Assembly (NCBI GenBank): GCA_017463375.1 | Contig: JAFTPG010000128.1 | Coordinates: 1-37,711 of the forward strand | From: Ruminococcus sp. | Lineage (GTDB): Bacteria; Bacillota; Clostridia; Oscillospirales; Ruminococcaceae | DNA: 37,711 nt | Reading direction: 5' to 3' | Shown: in pieces, positions 15,398 to 23,996 of the stretch | Numbering within the stretch: the stretch's first letter is position 1 | Layout of the letters: each line of letters starts with the position of its first letter | The notes under the pieces: generated by a model | Seen by the model: only the letters and a program-made list of their open reading frames with translations | Database searches by the model: none | What the model was told of the DNA's origin: nothing | Translations under genes and position numbers: made by a program

Positions 15398-15718
15398 ATG
15401 GCAACTATTCTTACAAGCGCAATTATCGAAAACGCAAAGGGAAGTGTTGATACATATGTCAGCACAGTAAACGGACTCAACGATGAGCTCGACGCAATCA
15501 TCAACACACTCACATCAGCTAACTTCAGCGGTGACGCTTCAAACGGCTACAAGGAGTTCTACACATCAAAGGTAGTTCCTGCACTCACAGAGAACCTCGT
15601 AGACCAGGGCTCATCACTCACAGCTAGCATCAAGACAATTCTTGAGAACATCCAGACACAGCTTCTCAACACAGTTGACCCGCAGCTCGGCGAGAACAAC
15701 CGTAACCCCGGCGTATAA
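15398..15718 (+). CDS. Esx-like secreted protein with F-S-G turn and NRNPGV tail
   Basis: 106 residues, WXG100 size and fold pattern. The turn is NFSGDAS (Phe43-Ser44-Gly45), with Phe for Trp. Its C-terminus GENNRNPGV is nearly identical to that of the Esx protein at 23997-24308, suggesting a shared export or partner-recognition tail. Codon use is very biased (almost only AAC, ATC, CTC, ACA), unlike longer neighbours, which suggests high expression. AAAGGAG lies 12 nt before the ATG, and a small GAAA-capped AGGC/GCCT hairpin lies just upstream of that site. Confidence 0.85.
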   Translation: MATILTSAIIENAKGSVDTYVSTVNGLNDELDAIINTLTSANFSGDASNGYKEFYTSKVVPALTENLVDQGSSLTASIKTILENIQTQLLNTVDPQLGENNRNPGV

Positions 15719-15766
15719 TCACAATTGACTAAAACGGAAATATAAAGTTTAAAGGAGAAATTAATC

Positions 15767-16072
15767 ATGGCAGATATTATTTTCAGATACCCCGAAATGA
15801 GAAAGGCAGCATCAGACATCAGCGCACTTGCTGCAAGATACCAGACAGCTGCAACAAGCTTTGAGAGTGACTTCCTCGGCGCAATCGGCGGATGGGAAGG
15901 CGACAGTAAGGAAAAAATGTCAGCATTTATTTCCGGACCCGTTATGGAATACATGGGCACAACAGTACCTGAGCTTCTTAACGCTCTTTCTCAGATTCTC
16001 GAGGAGAACGCTAAGCAGATGGAGAGCGCAGATACTCAGATTGCAGAGAATATTCCTAGTTCACTGGGTTAA
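15767..16072 (+). CDS. WXG100 (ESAT-6-like) T7SS protein
   Basis: 101 residues with the canonical motif GGWEGDS (Trp43-Glu44-Gly45) between two helices. The C-terminal ADTQIAENIPSSLG is typical of EsxA-type proteins. It would be exported as a dimer by the EssC-type ATPase encoded 3 kb downstream, and possibly serves as a structural partner for the F-S-G protein just before it. AAAGGAG lies 8 nt before the ATG. Confidence 0.93.
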   Translation: MADIIFRYPEMRKAASDISALAARYQTAATSFESDFLGAIGGWEGDSKEKMSAFISGPVMEYMGTTVPELLNALSQILEENAKQMESADTQIAENIPSSLG

Positions 16073-16082
16073 ATCAGACAGT

Positions 16083-16120
16083 ATACCGCACAAAGCACAG
16101 TCTATGTGCGGTATTCTTTA
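16083..16120 (+). terminator. Intra-operon hairpin after the WXG100 genes, possible partial terminator
   Basis: ATACCGCACA (16083-16092) and TGTGCGGTAT (16105-16114) form a perfect 10-bp stem with a 12-nt loop followed by TCTTTAT. The tail is too poor in T for a full terminator. It could lower read-through or protect the 3' end of an Esx-rich transcript. Confidence 0.5.
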
Positions 16121-16203
16121 TATTGAAGGCAGCACCGTATAAAGCACGTCCAATGGCTTTGTACGATGTTTCCTGAACAATTCTTACCGATAAGCGAGGT
16201 CTT

Positions 16204-17484
16204 ATGGAAAACAATAAAATTACCCTTTCCGATGAGGAAAGATGCAAAGAATTATTTGAATATGAAATGACTGAGGTTGTGATGCAGCTCAGAGGTGAGT
16301 TTGCAAAAATCAGCGGTAAGGATATGAACGTTGACGTTGACAGTATAGAGGTCGGCAAGCCCGATATAAATTCGGAAATGCCCGAAATCAGCGTTGAACC
16401 GCTGAAGGTTTCTGCGGATCTCGGCAGCCTGCATAAGTTTGAACCGGCAAAGCTGCCCGAAATCACAACACAGCAGATAACCGCAGGAAAAGCAGCTGCA
16501 TATATCAAAAAAATCAAGCCTGTGGAAATGAACGCTTGCGAAGCAGGAAAAATCAGCGTGAACTGTCCCGAGGTGCGTAAGGCTGCTGTGCCTGAGCTGA
16601 CGTCAGTTCATATTGAGAAAATCAAGAATGTAAATTACAGCACTCCCAATGCAAAGGTCTCTGTGACTGCTGCGGATATAAAGGTCGGCAGCATGAACGT
16701 AAAGCTCAGGGAGAACAAGCCCTTCAAGGCTGTCAGCATGCCCGAGGTGAAGGCAGAGCCTTCAATGCCGAAGATTCCGTCAGCAGCGTGCAGGGCGGAA
16801 ATCGGTCAGAAAAATGCCGAGCTGAAGAAATTTGCCTTCCCGGAAGTGAGCTTCAGTCCCGTAAACGGAGAAAAGCTCTCCAATACAGGAAGCGTGAGCA
16901 TTGAAAGAGTTTCCTGCAATGCCGAAATGCTCAGAGGTCTGCACAAGTTCGCTGTGAATGCTCCCGAGACGGTGAGCGTCGGAAAAATATCAGCAGCTGT
17001 TCCGCAGACATCGTCGGCTAAGGTCGGCTATAAGGCGGCGTCGGCAGAGCCTGCGAAAATTACGGCTTCTGTTCCGCATATCGGCTCAGCGCCTGCTTAT
17101 ACTGCGGAAAATATCAGCGTAGCTAAGATGGAAGCCTGCGTTCCCGGACTTGCACAGATGAAGATAGGCACTGAGCTTGCAGCCGAGGTAAGTCCCATTA
17201 ATGTGGGGTATCCGTCGGTTGTGAGAATTACGCCAAGGGAGTTTAATTACCGTGGGGTTAAAAAAGAGACGGAGTTCAATGTAAATGTGCCCGAAGTAAA
17301 AATCGGTGAGCTTCCGTCAGTCAGCGTCGGAGCTTTCGCAATCAAGGCGGAGGTGCCCGAAATAAAGCCTGTCGTATTCAGAAACGAAGCTGCTCCGGCA
17401 AAGGAAAAAGCAGAGGTTCAGGCTCCTGAGCTGCCGGACATCAACGCTATGGTCTCATCCTTTATGGAGTCATTCAGCATATAG
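16204..17484 (+). CDS. Repetitive Pro-Glu-Val/Ile-rich protein of unknown function
   Basis: 426 residues with no signal peptide or membrane segment. After a helical start (DEERCKELFEYEMTEVVMQL, residues 9-28) almost the whole protein is an irregular repeat of short beta-strand-like pieces split by proline: MPEISVEPLKV, LPEITTQ, CPEVRKA, MPEVKAEP, FPEVSFSP, VPEVKIGELPSVSVG, VPEIKPV. The alternation resembles AHNAK/periaxin-like or beta-solenoid repeats. It is fairly Lys-rich and ends in a short hydrophobic helix (NAMVSSFMESFSI). GAGGT precedes the ATG. I know of no T7SS component like it. Being between Esx genes and the VWA/ATPase genes, it may be a cytoplasmic scaffold, or itself be exported since its start looks Esx-like. 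Confidence 0.7.
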   Translation: MENNKITLSDEERCKELFEYEMTEVVMQLRGEFAKISGKDMNVDVDSIEVGKPDINSEMPEISVEPLKVSADLGSLHKFEPAKLPEITTQQITAGKAAAYIKKIKPVEMNACEAGKISVNCPEVRKAAVPELTSVHIEKIKNVNYSTPNAKVSVTAADIKVGSMNVKLRENKPFKAVSMPEVKAEPSMPKIPSAACRAEIGQKNAELKKFAFPEVSFSPVNGEKLSNTGSVSIERVSCNAEMLRGLHKFAVNAPETVSVGKISAAVPQTSSAKVGYKAASAEPAKITASVPHIGSAPAYTAENISVAKMEACVPGLAQMKIGTELAAEVSPINVGYPSVVRITPREFNYRGVKKETEFNVNVPEVKIGELPSVSVGAFAIKAEVPEIKPVVFRNEAAPAKEKAEVQAPELPDINAMVSSFMESFSI

Positions 17485-17521
17485 CAGACAAAGGATTCCC
17501 TGTCAGGAGAAATCGGTTTTC

Positions 17522-17543
17522 TGCACAGCCCCAGTGCGCTGTG
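17522..17543 (+). repeat. Hairpin before the VWA gene
   Basis: GCACAGC and GCTGTGC form a 7-bp stem around an 8-nt loop in the 104-bp spacer upstream of the VWA gene. There is no T-run; its role is unknown. Confidence 0.45.
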
Positions 17544-17588
17544 CGGAAAATGTGATACGCAAATTTATACAGAAATGAAGGAAGCTGC

Positions 17589-19055
17589 ATGAAAAAATTT
17601 ATTACTGTTTTAACTACAATCATGGTTGCTTTGTTTCAGACGCATATTCTTGTAATGGCTGAGTCTGGAACTCAGCCATTACAAGTTTACTTTTCTGATG
17701 ACGGAAAAACTATGAATATCTTTCTTTCCGAGACTCTGGATGAAAATTCGGAAATTCTGATAGGCGGTGAGACTCTCCCGGCAGAAGTAAAGAATACGGA
17801 TATACAGGTACGCACTGTGTTTCTGATAGACAATTCAACATCTATGCCCGCAGCGCTGAGAGATGAGCTGAAAAATGCAATAAGAAGCTACGTTTCCTCT
17901 ATGCCTGCAAACGAGACCGTTAAAATCGCAAGCTTTGATACGGATACGGAAATCCTGGCAGATGAATTTTCAAACGACAGCGAATTCATAGATTATGAGC
18001 TTTCAAAGGTTCCGTTTGACGGTCAGGCAAGCCTCGTTTACGACGCTCTGCTCAATATCATAAATTCGTCGGATGAAAGCGGAAGCTTCTATAACCGTAC
18101 CGTTCTTATCACGGACGGCATCGACTCTGTGGGAGGTACCTCTTTCGACTTCCTGAGAACGGAAATCGACGAAAACAGCAGATATCACGTTGACGTTGTT
18201 CAGGTGAACAAAAACGATACCGAGGATGTCAACCTGAAAGCTATAGCGTCACTTGGCTCGAATACATATACCTTCTTCAGCAGCGGAAGCGACCTCAGCT
18301 CGCTCGTTACACCGAATGTGTCAATGATGAAGGTTCAGCTCACAGGCACTGTGACTACGGGTGAGCTTAAAGGAGTTACAATCAAGAACGGTTCGCAGAA
18401 TATCCAGATTGGCTCTGTCCTGTTTCCGCAGGTGGAAATCCCGACCGAGCCGCCTACCGAGGTGAAAACTGCTCCCGTAACGGAAGCTCCGACAACTGTG
18501 GTTACCACAACAACTGCCGAGCCTGAAAAAAACGAGGATTCGGGCAAGCTCAGCACAGCTGCTCTTATCGCAATAATCGGCGGAGGAGTGCTCCTTGCGG
18601 CAGGTGCGGTGACTTTCATTATTATAATGCGTAAAAAGAAGAAAAACAGCGACCGTGTGGTTTTTGTCAGAATTACAAAGGACTCACATACCGACCAGAC
18701 AAGCTGCGGCGACGCAACATGGTCGTTTGCTCCCACAGGCGAGTTCCGTGTGGGCAGAGAGGCAAAGCCTGTTGAACTCAACGGTACTGCTCTTCCGGTC
18801 AATGATATGGTGATATGCGAAACCGAAAGCTCAGAGTATCACGGAAGCATCGGAAGAAATGCCTTTGCTCTGAGGTATGACTGCGTGAAAAAGGCTGTCA
18901 TGCTTACAAATACCGCAAAGAAAGCTACGTTTTCAGTAGTAAAGAACGGCACTTCAATCAAGGTCGGCGGCGGACAGAGTGTTGAGCTTGAAAAGGGTAT
19001 GAAGATAGAGCTGGGAAGCTATACGGATATTGAAATTCTGAAAATCAAGAAGTAA
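17589..19055 (+). CDS. Membrane protein with external VWA domain and cytoplasmic FHA-like domain
   Basis: 488 residues. Signal peptide about 1-24; von Willebrand A domain about 75-265 with the metal site FLIDNSTSM (Asp81, Ser83, Ser85) and LITDGIDS. A Thr/Pro-rich stalk (about 285-320) and one membrane segment (about 322-345) ending RKKKK follow. The cytoplasmic ~120 residues look like a divergent forkhead-associated domain: FRVGREAK, then SEYHGSIGRN as the phosphopeptide-binding loops. The topology puts VWA outside and FHA inside. In other Firmicutes the FHA domains sit on EssC; here the ATPase lacks them and this protein may supply them, reading phosphorylation by the operon kinase. AAGGA precedes the ATG. 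VWA is clear, FHA moderately so. Confidence 0.82.
   Translation: MKKFITVLTTIMVALFQTHILVMAESGTQPLQVYFSDDGKTMNIFLSETLDENSEILIGGETLPAEVKNTDIQVRTVFLIDNSTSMPAALRDELKNAIRSYVSSMPANETVKIASFDTDTEILADEFSNDSEFIDYELSKVPFDGQASLVYDALLNIINSSDESGSFYNRTVLITDGIDSVGGTSFDFLRTEIDENSRYHVDVVQVNKNDTEDVNLKAIASLGSNTYTFFSSGSDLSSLVTPNVSMMKVQLTGTVTTGELKGVTIKNGSQNIQIGSVLFPQVEIPTEPPTEVKTAPVTEAPTTVVTTTTAEPEKNEDSGKLSTAALIAIIGGGVLLAAGAVTFIIIMRKKKKNSDRVVFVRITKDSHTDQTSCGDATWSFAPTGEFRVGREAKPVELNGTALPVNDMVICETESSEYHGSIGRNAFALRYDCVKKAVMLTNTAKKATFSVVKNGTSIKVGGGQSVELEKGMKIELGSYTDIEILKIKK
17649..17698 (+). terminator. Strong hairpin inside the VWA gene, possible attenuator
   Basis: CTTGTAATGGCTGAG (17649-17663) and CTCAGCCATTACAAG (17671-17685) are perfect 15-bp arms around a 7-nt loop, followed by TTTACTTTTC. 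They lie in codons about 21-33, across the signal-peptide cleavage region. The structure looks like an intrinsic terminator placed inside a coding sequence. Confidence 0.55.
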
Positions 19056-19077
19056 TTTCACAAAGTACGGAGGCACT

Positions 19078-22000
19078 ATGGAAAGTAATAAGCTGCTTAT
19101 CGGCGTTCAGTTCTGGGACGGAAAAGGAATTGACGCTGTAATCGAATTGATTGTGCTCAGGGATTCAACGCTGAAGCAATTGTTTGACGGAATAAAGTAC
19201 GGATTGGCGAAAAAGCCAAAGGACAGCGTATACGGTCAATGCAGACAGCTTTTTGACCGCTGTGTAAGCGCTGTTGACAAGAACGGAGTTTACCGTAAAA
19301 TCACGCTTACATCGCATAACGAGTCGCTCGGAATGGAGATGGATTCCCGCAACAGAGTAATTCTGTGCGAGTCCGATTTGCAGGAGAAGCTCGAGGATAT
19401 AGGCTTTATTTCCTCTACCCGACTTGTTTTTGACTATACCGAGCAGTATCAGTCCTTCAGTATTGATACGTCAATGATTATCGACGCATTCAGTCCCGAG
19501 AAAGGGCAGTCTGATATCGTGTTCCCCGAGTATAACATCAGCACCCGTCAGCTGTACAAGTTTGATACCGAGCCGGTGGAAATCGTTCCGCCTGCCGAGC
19601 CTCCGCAGAAGCAGAGTCAGAGCCTGCTTACAACACTGCTGCCGTCGCTTCTTATGATTTCCTCGATGGTGCTCATAAGAGGTCTGATGTCGAGCGGAAA
19701 CTCCGGAATGTCAATGATTGCGCTCAGTGCGACAATGGGCGGAGTAACGCTGCTGACAGCCGTTATGAACTGGTTCATGCAGCGCAGAAGCCACAAAAAG
19801 AAGGTCAGGGAATGGCGTGAGCAGTATGAGGCTTACATCGCCAAGACTATCGACGAGATAAATAACCGCAAGCTGGCGGACGCGCAGAAGCTTCATCAGC
19901 TGTATCCGGATGTGAACGACATCGTAAGCGGACGCAATCCCGAGCGCAGTGCAAAAAGCGTTTGCGGTCATATATTCAGCCGAAGCTGCAATGACGAGGA
20001 CTTTCTCTCGGTGCGTCTGGGAGTGTCGGACAATATCGAAAACAAGTTCGAGATAAAGGGAAATTCAAAGGACGTTGTATTCTCTGCTGCGAATTTTATG
20101 TGGCTGGACGATACGATTAAAATTTCTATTCCCGAGGACAAGAACTACCGTACTACTCAGGACAAGCAGCTGTATCTGACAAACCTGCCTAAGTTCATTT
20201 CGGGTAAGTACAAGTATATGAGCGAGGCTCCTCTTGTCTATTCGCTGAAAAACTGCGGTGCTCTGGGTATTGTTTCGCCCGAGCCGGAAAGCGCAGACTA
20301 TCTGATTGAGCGTTTGATATTCGATTTGTGCTTCTATCATTCTCCCGATGACCTCCAGTTTGTGATTCTGTTCGAGCCTGCAAAAAACTGGAGCGAAATG
20401 GACAGACGTATAACTCCGTATAAGTTCCTGCCTCATTTCAGGGAGCTTCTCGACAAAAGAGCTCAGTTCGCTTTTGACGCAGAAAGCGCTGCTTCGATTT
20501 TCAGCTCGTGCTTCGACATAATGGCAAACCGCGTCAAAGAAAACAATGCTTCACAGGGAGCAGTTCTTCCGCACATCGTATTCATCGTCTACGAGGAGTA
20601 CGGACTCAAGGAGCACGCATTTGCACAGTTTCTTCCCGAGGTTCCCGAGGCGGGAAAGCCGTTCGTCAATACTGCGGGAATCACCTTTATCTTCCAGAAA
20701 CGCTATAAGGAGCACCTGCCGAGCTATTGTACGGATGTAATCACAATGCCCGACGACTGCTCGGGAGTTCTTGTTCCCCGTGAGGACGAGAATAAGAACA
20801 AGGCGTTCAGATACATTGAGTACAATGAATACGCCGGCAACCATGACCCGGATGTGGACGAATGGGTAAGGGAAACATACGGTTCCTATAAGATACTTTC
20901 GGCGCTCTGCTATTCAAAAATTGCCCAGAACGGAAAGGTTCCGTCAAATGTATCGCTGTTCGAGCTGTTTGACATCAAGGGCGGAAATATTGATATAGGC
21001 GCTCTGTGGGGCGAAAAGGACGGAAAGAGAGTCTATGATATCGTCGGCTCGCTCGGAGTTCCCATCGGCAAGACCGATACGGGAAAAACTTACCTCGACC
21101 TCCACGAAAAAGGCGATGGTCCGCATATGCTTGTTGCAGGTACTACGGGTTCGGGTAAGTCGGAGACAATCATTACCTATCTGCTCGGTCTTTGCTTGCA
21201 GTACAGACCCGATGAGGTCAACCTCATGTTGGTCGATATGAAGGGCGGAGGCTTCATCAAGCGTATCGGTACTCTGCCTCACGTTGTAGGCTCGGTAACC
21301 GACGTTGACGGCGACGAGAATGGTACGGGTGCTGCATATATGCTCAAGCGCTTCCTCGACGCTCTTGCCTCCGAGATACGCAGAAGAAAGATTCTGTTCA
21401 ACTCAATGCACGTCGACAATATCAACGATTATGTAAAGGTATGCCGCAATATTGAAAGCCATATTGATTCCATCAACAACAGCTTCCCCAAGGACGAAAA
21501 CGGAAATCCCAAGGAGCAGCTTTCTGAAAAGGAAGTAGCTGCCATCAGAAAGCAGGCTAAGGACGACGTTCTTACACATCTCATACTTGTCGTGGATGAG
21601 TTTACAGAGCTGAAGCGTTTCTCCTCCGAGAACGACGACATCGACTTCATCAAGGAGATCGCAACCATCGCCCGTGTAGGACGAAGCCTTGGACTTCACA
21701 TCATCCTGATTTCCCAGAATATCGAGGGTGCTATTACTGATGAAATCCGAGTAAATTCAAGAGCAAGGCTCTGTCTCAAGGTTGCGACAAAGCAGGCTTC
21801 AAAGGAAATGATTAATACCGACCTTGCGGCAAGTCCCACAATGCCCGGAAACGGCAGAGGCTATCTGCTTGTAGGAACAGGTACAAGATTCGAGTATTTT
21901 CAGTCGGGCTATTCGGGTGCGTACGTTGAGGACAACGTTGAGGCTCCCGTTGAAATAGTCGAAGCAAGCAAGAACGGTGCAAACTCGGTGTTCTACCGTT

Positions 22001-22239
22001 CTTCAAAGGACAATACCGAAGCAAAGAAGCGTCTCAAGGAGCTTGAGGATCAGGGCAGACTGAAAAGACAGCTCAATGCGGTCGTTGAGGCTGTTATCGA
22101 GCAGTATGAGAATAACAGGGATAAGTACAGTACTCCCCACATTGTATTCCAGCCGCCGCTGCCCGATAAGATATACATTAATGACGGTAAAATCATGAAA
22201 TATCACGACGGCAAGTACGAGCTTATGAAGGAGGTATGA
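19078..22239 (+). CDS. EssC-type T7SS ATPase, first half (FtsK/SpoIIIE family)
   Basis: 1053-residue membrane ATPase that would power type VII export. Residues about 1-150 form a non-FHA N-terminal domain whose start (IELIVLRDSTLKQLFDGIKY) suggests a ubiquitin-like fold as in YukD/EsaB. Two membrane segments lie at about 182-203 and 210-233. A degenerate ATPase-like domain (about 330-600) is followed by a full FtsK/SpoIIIE domain with Walker A GTTGSGKS (about 687-694), LMLVDMKGGGF, and Walker B LILVVDEF (about 834-841). The chain ends after this domain; the remaining ATPase domains are on the next gene, 7 bp downstream. EssC proteins in Firmicutes usually run about 1400-1500 residues as one chain. 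GGAGG precedes the ATG. No FHA domains are visible. Confidence 0.93.
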   Translation: MESNKLLIGVQFWDGKGIDAVIELIVLRDSTLKQLFDGIKYGLAKKPKDSVYGQCRQLFDRCVSAVDKNGVYRKITLTSHNESLGMEMDSRNRVILCESDLQEKLEDIGFISSTRLVFDYTEQYQSFSIDTSMIIDAFSPEKGQSDIVFPEYNISTRQLYKFDTEPVEIVPPAEPPQKQSQSLLTTLLPSLLMISSMVLIRGLMSSGNSGMSMIALSATMGGVTLLTAVMNWFMQRRSHKKKVREWREQYEAYIAKTIDEINNRKLADAQKLHQLYPDVNDIVSGRNPERSAKSVCGHIFSRSCNDEDFLSVRLGVSDNIENKFEIKGNSKDVVFSAANFMWLDDTIKISIPEDKNYRTTQDKQLYLTNLPKFISGKYKYMSEAPLVYSLKNCGALGIVSPEPESADYLIERLIFDLCFYHSPDDLQFVILFEPAKNWSEMDRRITPYKFLPHFRELLDKRAQFAFDAESAASIFSSCFDIMANRVKENNASQGAVLPHIVFIVYEEYGLKEHAFAQFLPEVPEAGKPFVNTAGITFIFQKRYKEHLPSYCTDVITMPDDCSGVLVPREDENKNKAFRYIEYNEYAGNHDPDVDEWVRETYGSYKILSALCYSKIAQNGKVPSNVSLFELFDIKGGNIDIGALWGEKDGKRVYDIVGSLGVPIGKTDTGKTYLDLHEKGDGPHMLVAGTTGSGKSETIITYLLGLCLQYRPDEVNLMLVDMKGGGFIKRIGTLPHVVGSVTDVDGDENGTGAAYMLKRFLDALASEIRRRKILFNSMHVDNINDYVKVCRNIESHIDSINNSFPKDENGNPKEQLSEKEVAAIRKQAKDDVLTHLILVVDEFTELKRFSSENDDIDFIKEIATIARVGRSLGLHIILISQNIEGAITDEIRVNSRARLCLKVATKQASKEMINTDLAASPTMPGNGRGYLLVGTGTRFEYFQSGYSGAYVEDNVEAPVEIVEASKNGANSVFYRSSKDNTEAKKRLKELEDQGRLKRQLNAVVEAVIEQYENNRDKYSTPHIVFQPPLPDKIYINDGKIMKYHDGKYELMKEV

Positions 22240-22246
22240 TACGGCT

Positions 22247-23980
22247 ATGAATAATATCAACAGCAGCTATATTCCCGTTGGAATATACGACGACCTCGAC
22301 AAGCAGGTGCAGCCGGTAGTGAAAGCCGATATTGTTTCACGCAATGCCATCGCTTTCGGAAATCACAGAAGCGGTAAGACAATGTTTCTGAAAAACCTGC
22401 TGATACAGCTTCACCGCAGGATTGACACTGAAAGAGGACGTGAGATCTATATTCTGGATTTCGGCGGAAACCTCGGAGATTACGGCGAGCTGAGCCTTGT
22501 TTCAGCCTGCTTTGATAACTCGAATGAGGAGAATATCAGGAGAGTGTTCAAGACAATCGAAAATAAAATCGACAGGAATACAAAAATCCTGAAATCCGAC
22601 CGCTTTGCCGACGCATATTTCAGCGGCGCAGAGGAAAAGCCCGTACATATGATTCTGATGGTGGATAACGTCAATTCGTTTCTTGCGGATGAGCGCTTTA
22701 CCTCTTATCAGGAAATGCTGCTCAAGTTCTGCCGCGACGGTCTGTCAAAGGGACTTACGGTTGTGTTTACCGCAGGAGATACCGCAGGCGGACTGGGAAG
22801 ATATCTCAACAGCTTTGAGCAGAAATTCGTCTTTGAGGCTTCAAAGGAGCACTATCTCGAGCTTTTCGGACAAAAGGTCAGCGAGCCGATGAAAAATGCA
22901 GGCAGAGGAGTTACAGTCGTTGACGGCAAGCCAAGAGAGTTCCAGTGCTTCCTGCCGCTGCCGTGCGAAAACGAAAAGCAGGAGCTGAAAGACTTTATTG
23001 AAGAAATAAAGGATATCAAGGTTAAAACGGAAAAGCTCCAGGCATTCGGTCAGGAGCTTACTGTGGATAACTTTGAACAGTACTGCGCCGAAAGCGGATT
23101 TGAAAGCGAAAAGGCATTCAGCGAGCCTGAGTCAGTAATAGTCGGACTCGATTACTATGAGCATCTTCCCGTAAGGATCAATTTCAACGAGGCAAGAGCT
23201 ATTGCCATCTACGGCAAGAAAAAATTCGGCAAGACCAATCTGCTTTCACATCTTATAAGTACAATAAGAAAAAAATACGAAAAATGCCGCTTTGTTTTTC
23301 TGGATGACGGAAGAAAACAGCTTCTGGAATTTCATGACGAGAATGATCCCGAGAGCTTCTATGTAAGCGAACTTGCAAAGTTTGAACAGATCCTTGTTGA
23401 AAAATGCAATGTTGCACAGAAGCCCGGTTATCCCGGAGCAAAGCCTGCACCGCCTCCGATGAGACCCGGCGGTGCTCCCGGCGCGAGACCGATCGGAGCA
23501 GGTATCGGTGCGGCAGGTCAGGGCGTGACGGGCGGAACAAGTCCTCTGCCGTCGGCAGCACCTGCTGCACCGGCGGTCAAGAGACCTGAACCTGCGGCAG
23601 AACGTGAGACTCCGTTTACAGTATTCGTACTGCAAAGCAAGTCGCTGTTCCAGAATAACGGAAAGCGCATCATAAAAAGCTATCTGTCGGAAATGACCGC
23701 CAATGCTGAGCAGAACAAGTGGCTGTTTATTTATTCCGATATGAAGAAAATTGCGGATAATGACAAGGAAGTAGCTTCTTCGCTTAACAGCGGTATAGCA
23801 GCTGCGTTTCTTCTTGATAATATCGCTGATTTTGTCCTCAACAGAGGAAGAGATTCTGTTTTCAGCGAAATGGATGTAAATGAGCTGAAAAACGAATACG
23901 CTCGCTGTGAGGTAGGCGACGGATATTACTACGATATTGAAAGTGATGAACTGAAAAAATTAAAATTTATAAAAGCTTAG
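22247..23980 (+). CDS. EssC-type T7SS ATPase, second half with Pro/Gly-rich insertion
   Basis: 577 residues, no membrane segment. Two P-loops, GNHRSGKT (residues 38-45) and GKKKFGKT (about 323-330), mark two further FtsK-like ATPase domains, with ILDFGG and VFLDDG as the Walker B-like positions. Both lack the acidic DE pair, so they are probably regulatory, as in the terminal domains of EssC/EccC that bind Esx substrates. A low-complexity insertion rich in Pro, Gly and Ala (about 390-450) interrupts the second domain between LVEKCNVAQK and TPFTVFVLQSKS. AGGAGGT lies 10 nt before the ATG, in the end of the upstream gene. Working with the upstream half as a split EssC resembles mycobacterial EccCa/EccCb. 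Confidence 0.88.
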   Translation: MNNINSSYIPVGIYDDLDKQVQPVVKADIVSRNAIAFGNHRSGKTMFLKNLLIQLHRRIDTERGREIYILDFGGNLGDYGELSLVSACFDNSNEENIRRVFKTIENKIDRNTKILKSDRFADAYFSGAEEKPVHMILMVDNVNSFLADERFTSYQEMLLKFCRDGLSKGLTVVFTAGDTAGGLGRYLNSFEQKFVFEASKEHYLELFGQKVSEPMKNAGRGVTVVDGKPREFQCFLPLPCENEKQELKDFIEEIKDIKVKTEKLQAFGQELTVDNFEQYCAESGFESEKAFSEPESVIVGLDYYEHLPVRINFNEARAIAIYGKKKFGKTNLLSHLISTIRKKYEKCRFVFLDDGRKQLLEFHDENDPESFYVSELAKFEQILVEKCNVAQKPGYPGAKPAPPPMRPGGAPGARPIGAGIGAAGQGVTGGTSPLPSAAPAAPAVKRPEPAAERETPFTVFVLQSKSLFQNNGKRIIKSYLSEMTANAEQNKWLFIYSDMKKIADNDKEVASSLNSGIAAAFLLDNIADFVLNRGRDSVFSEMDVNELKNEYARCEVGDGYYYDIESDELKKLKFIKA

Positions 23981-23996
23981 ACCGGAGGTATTTATT

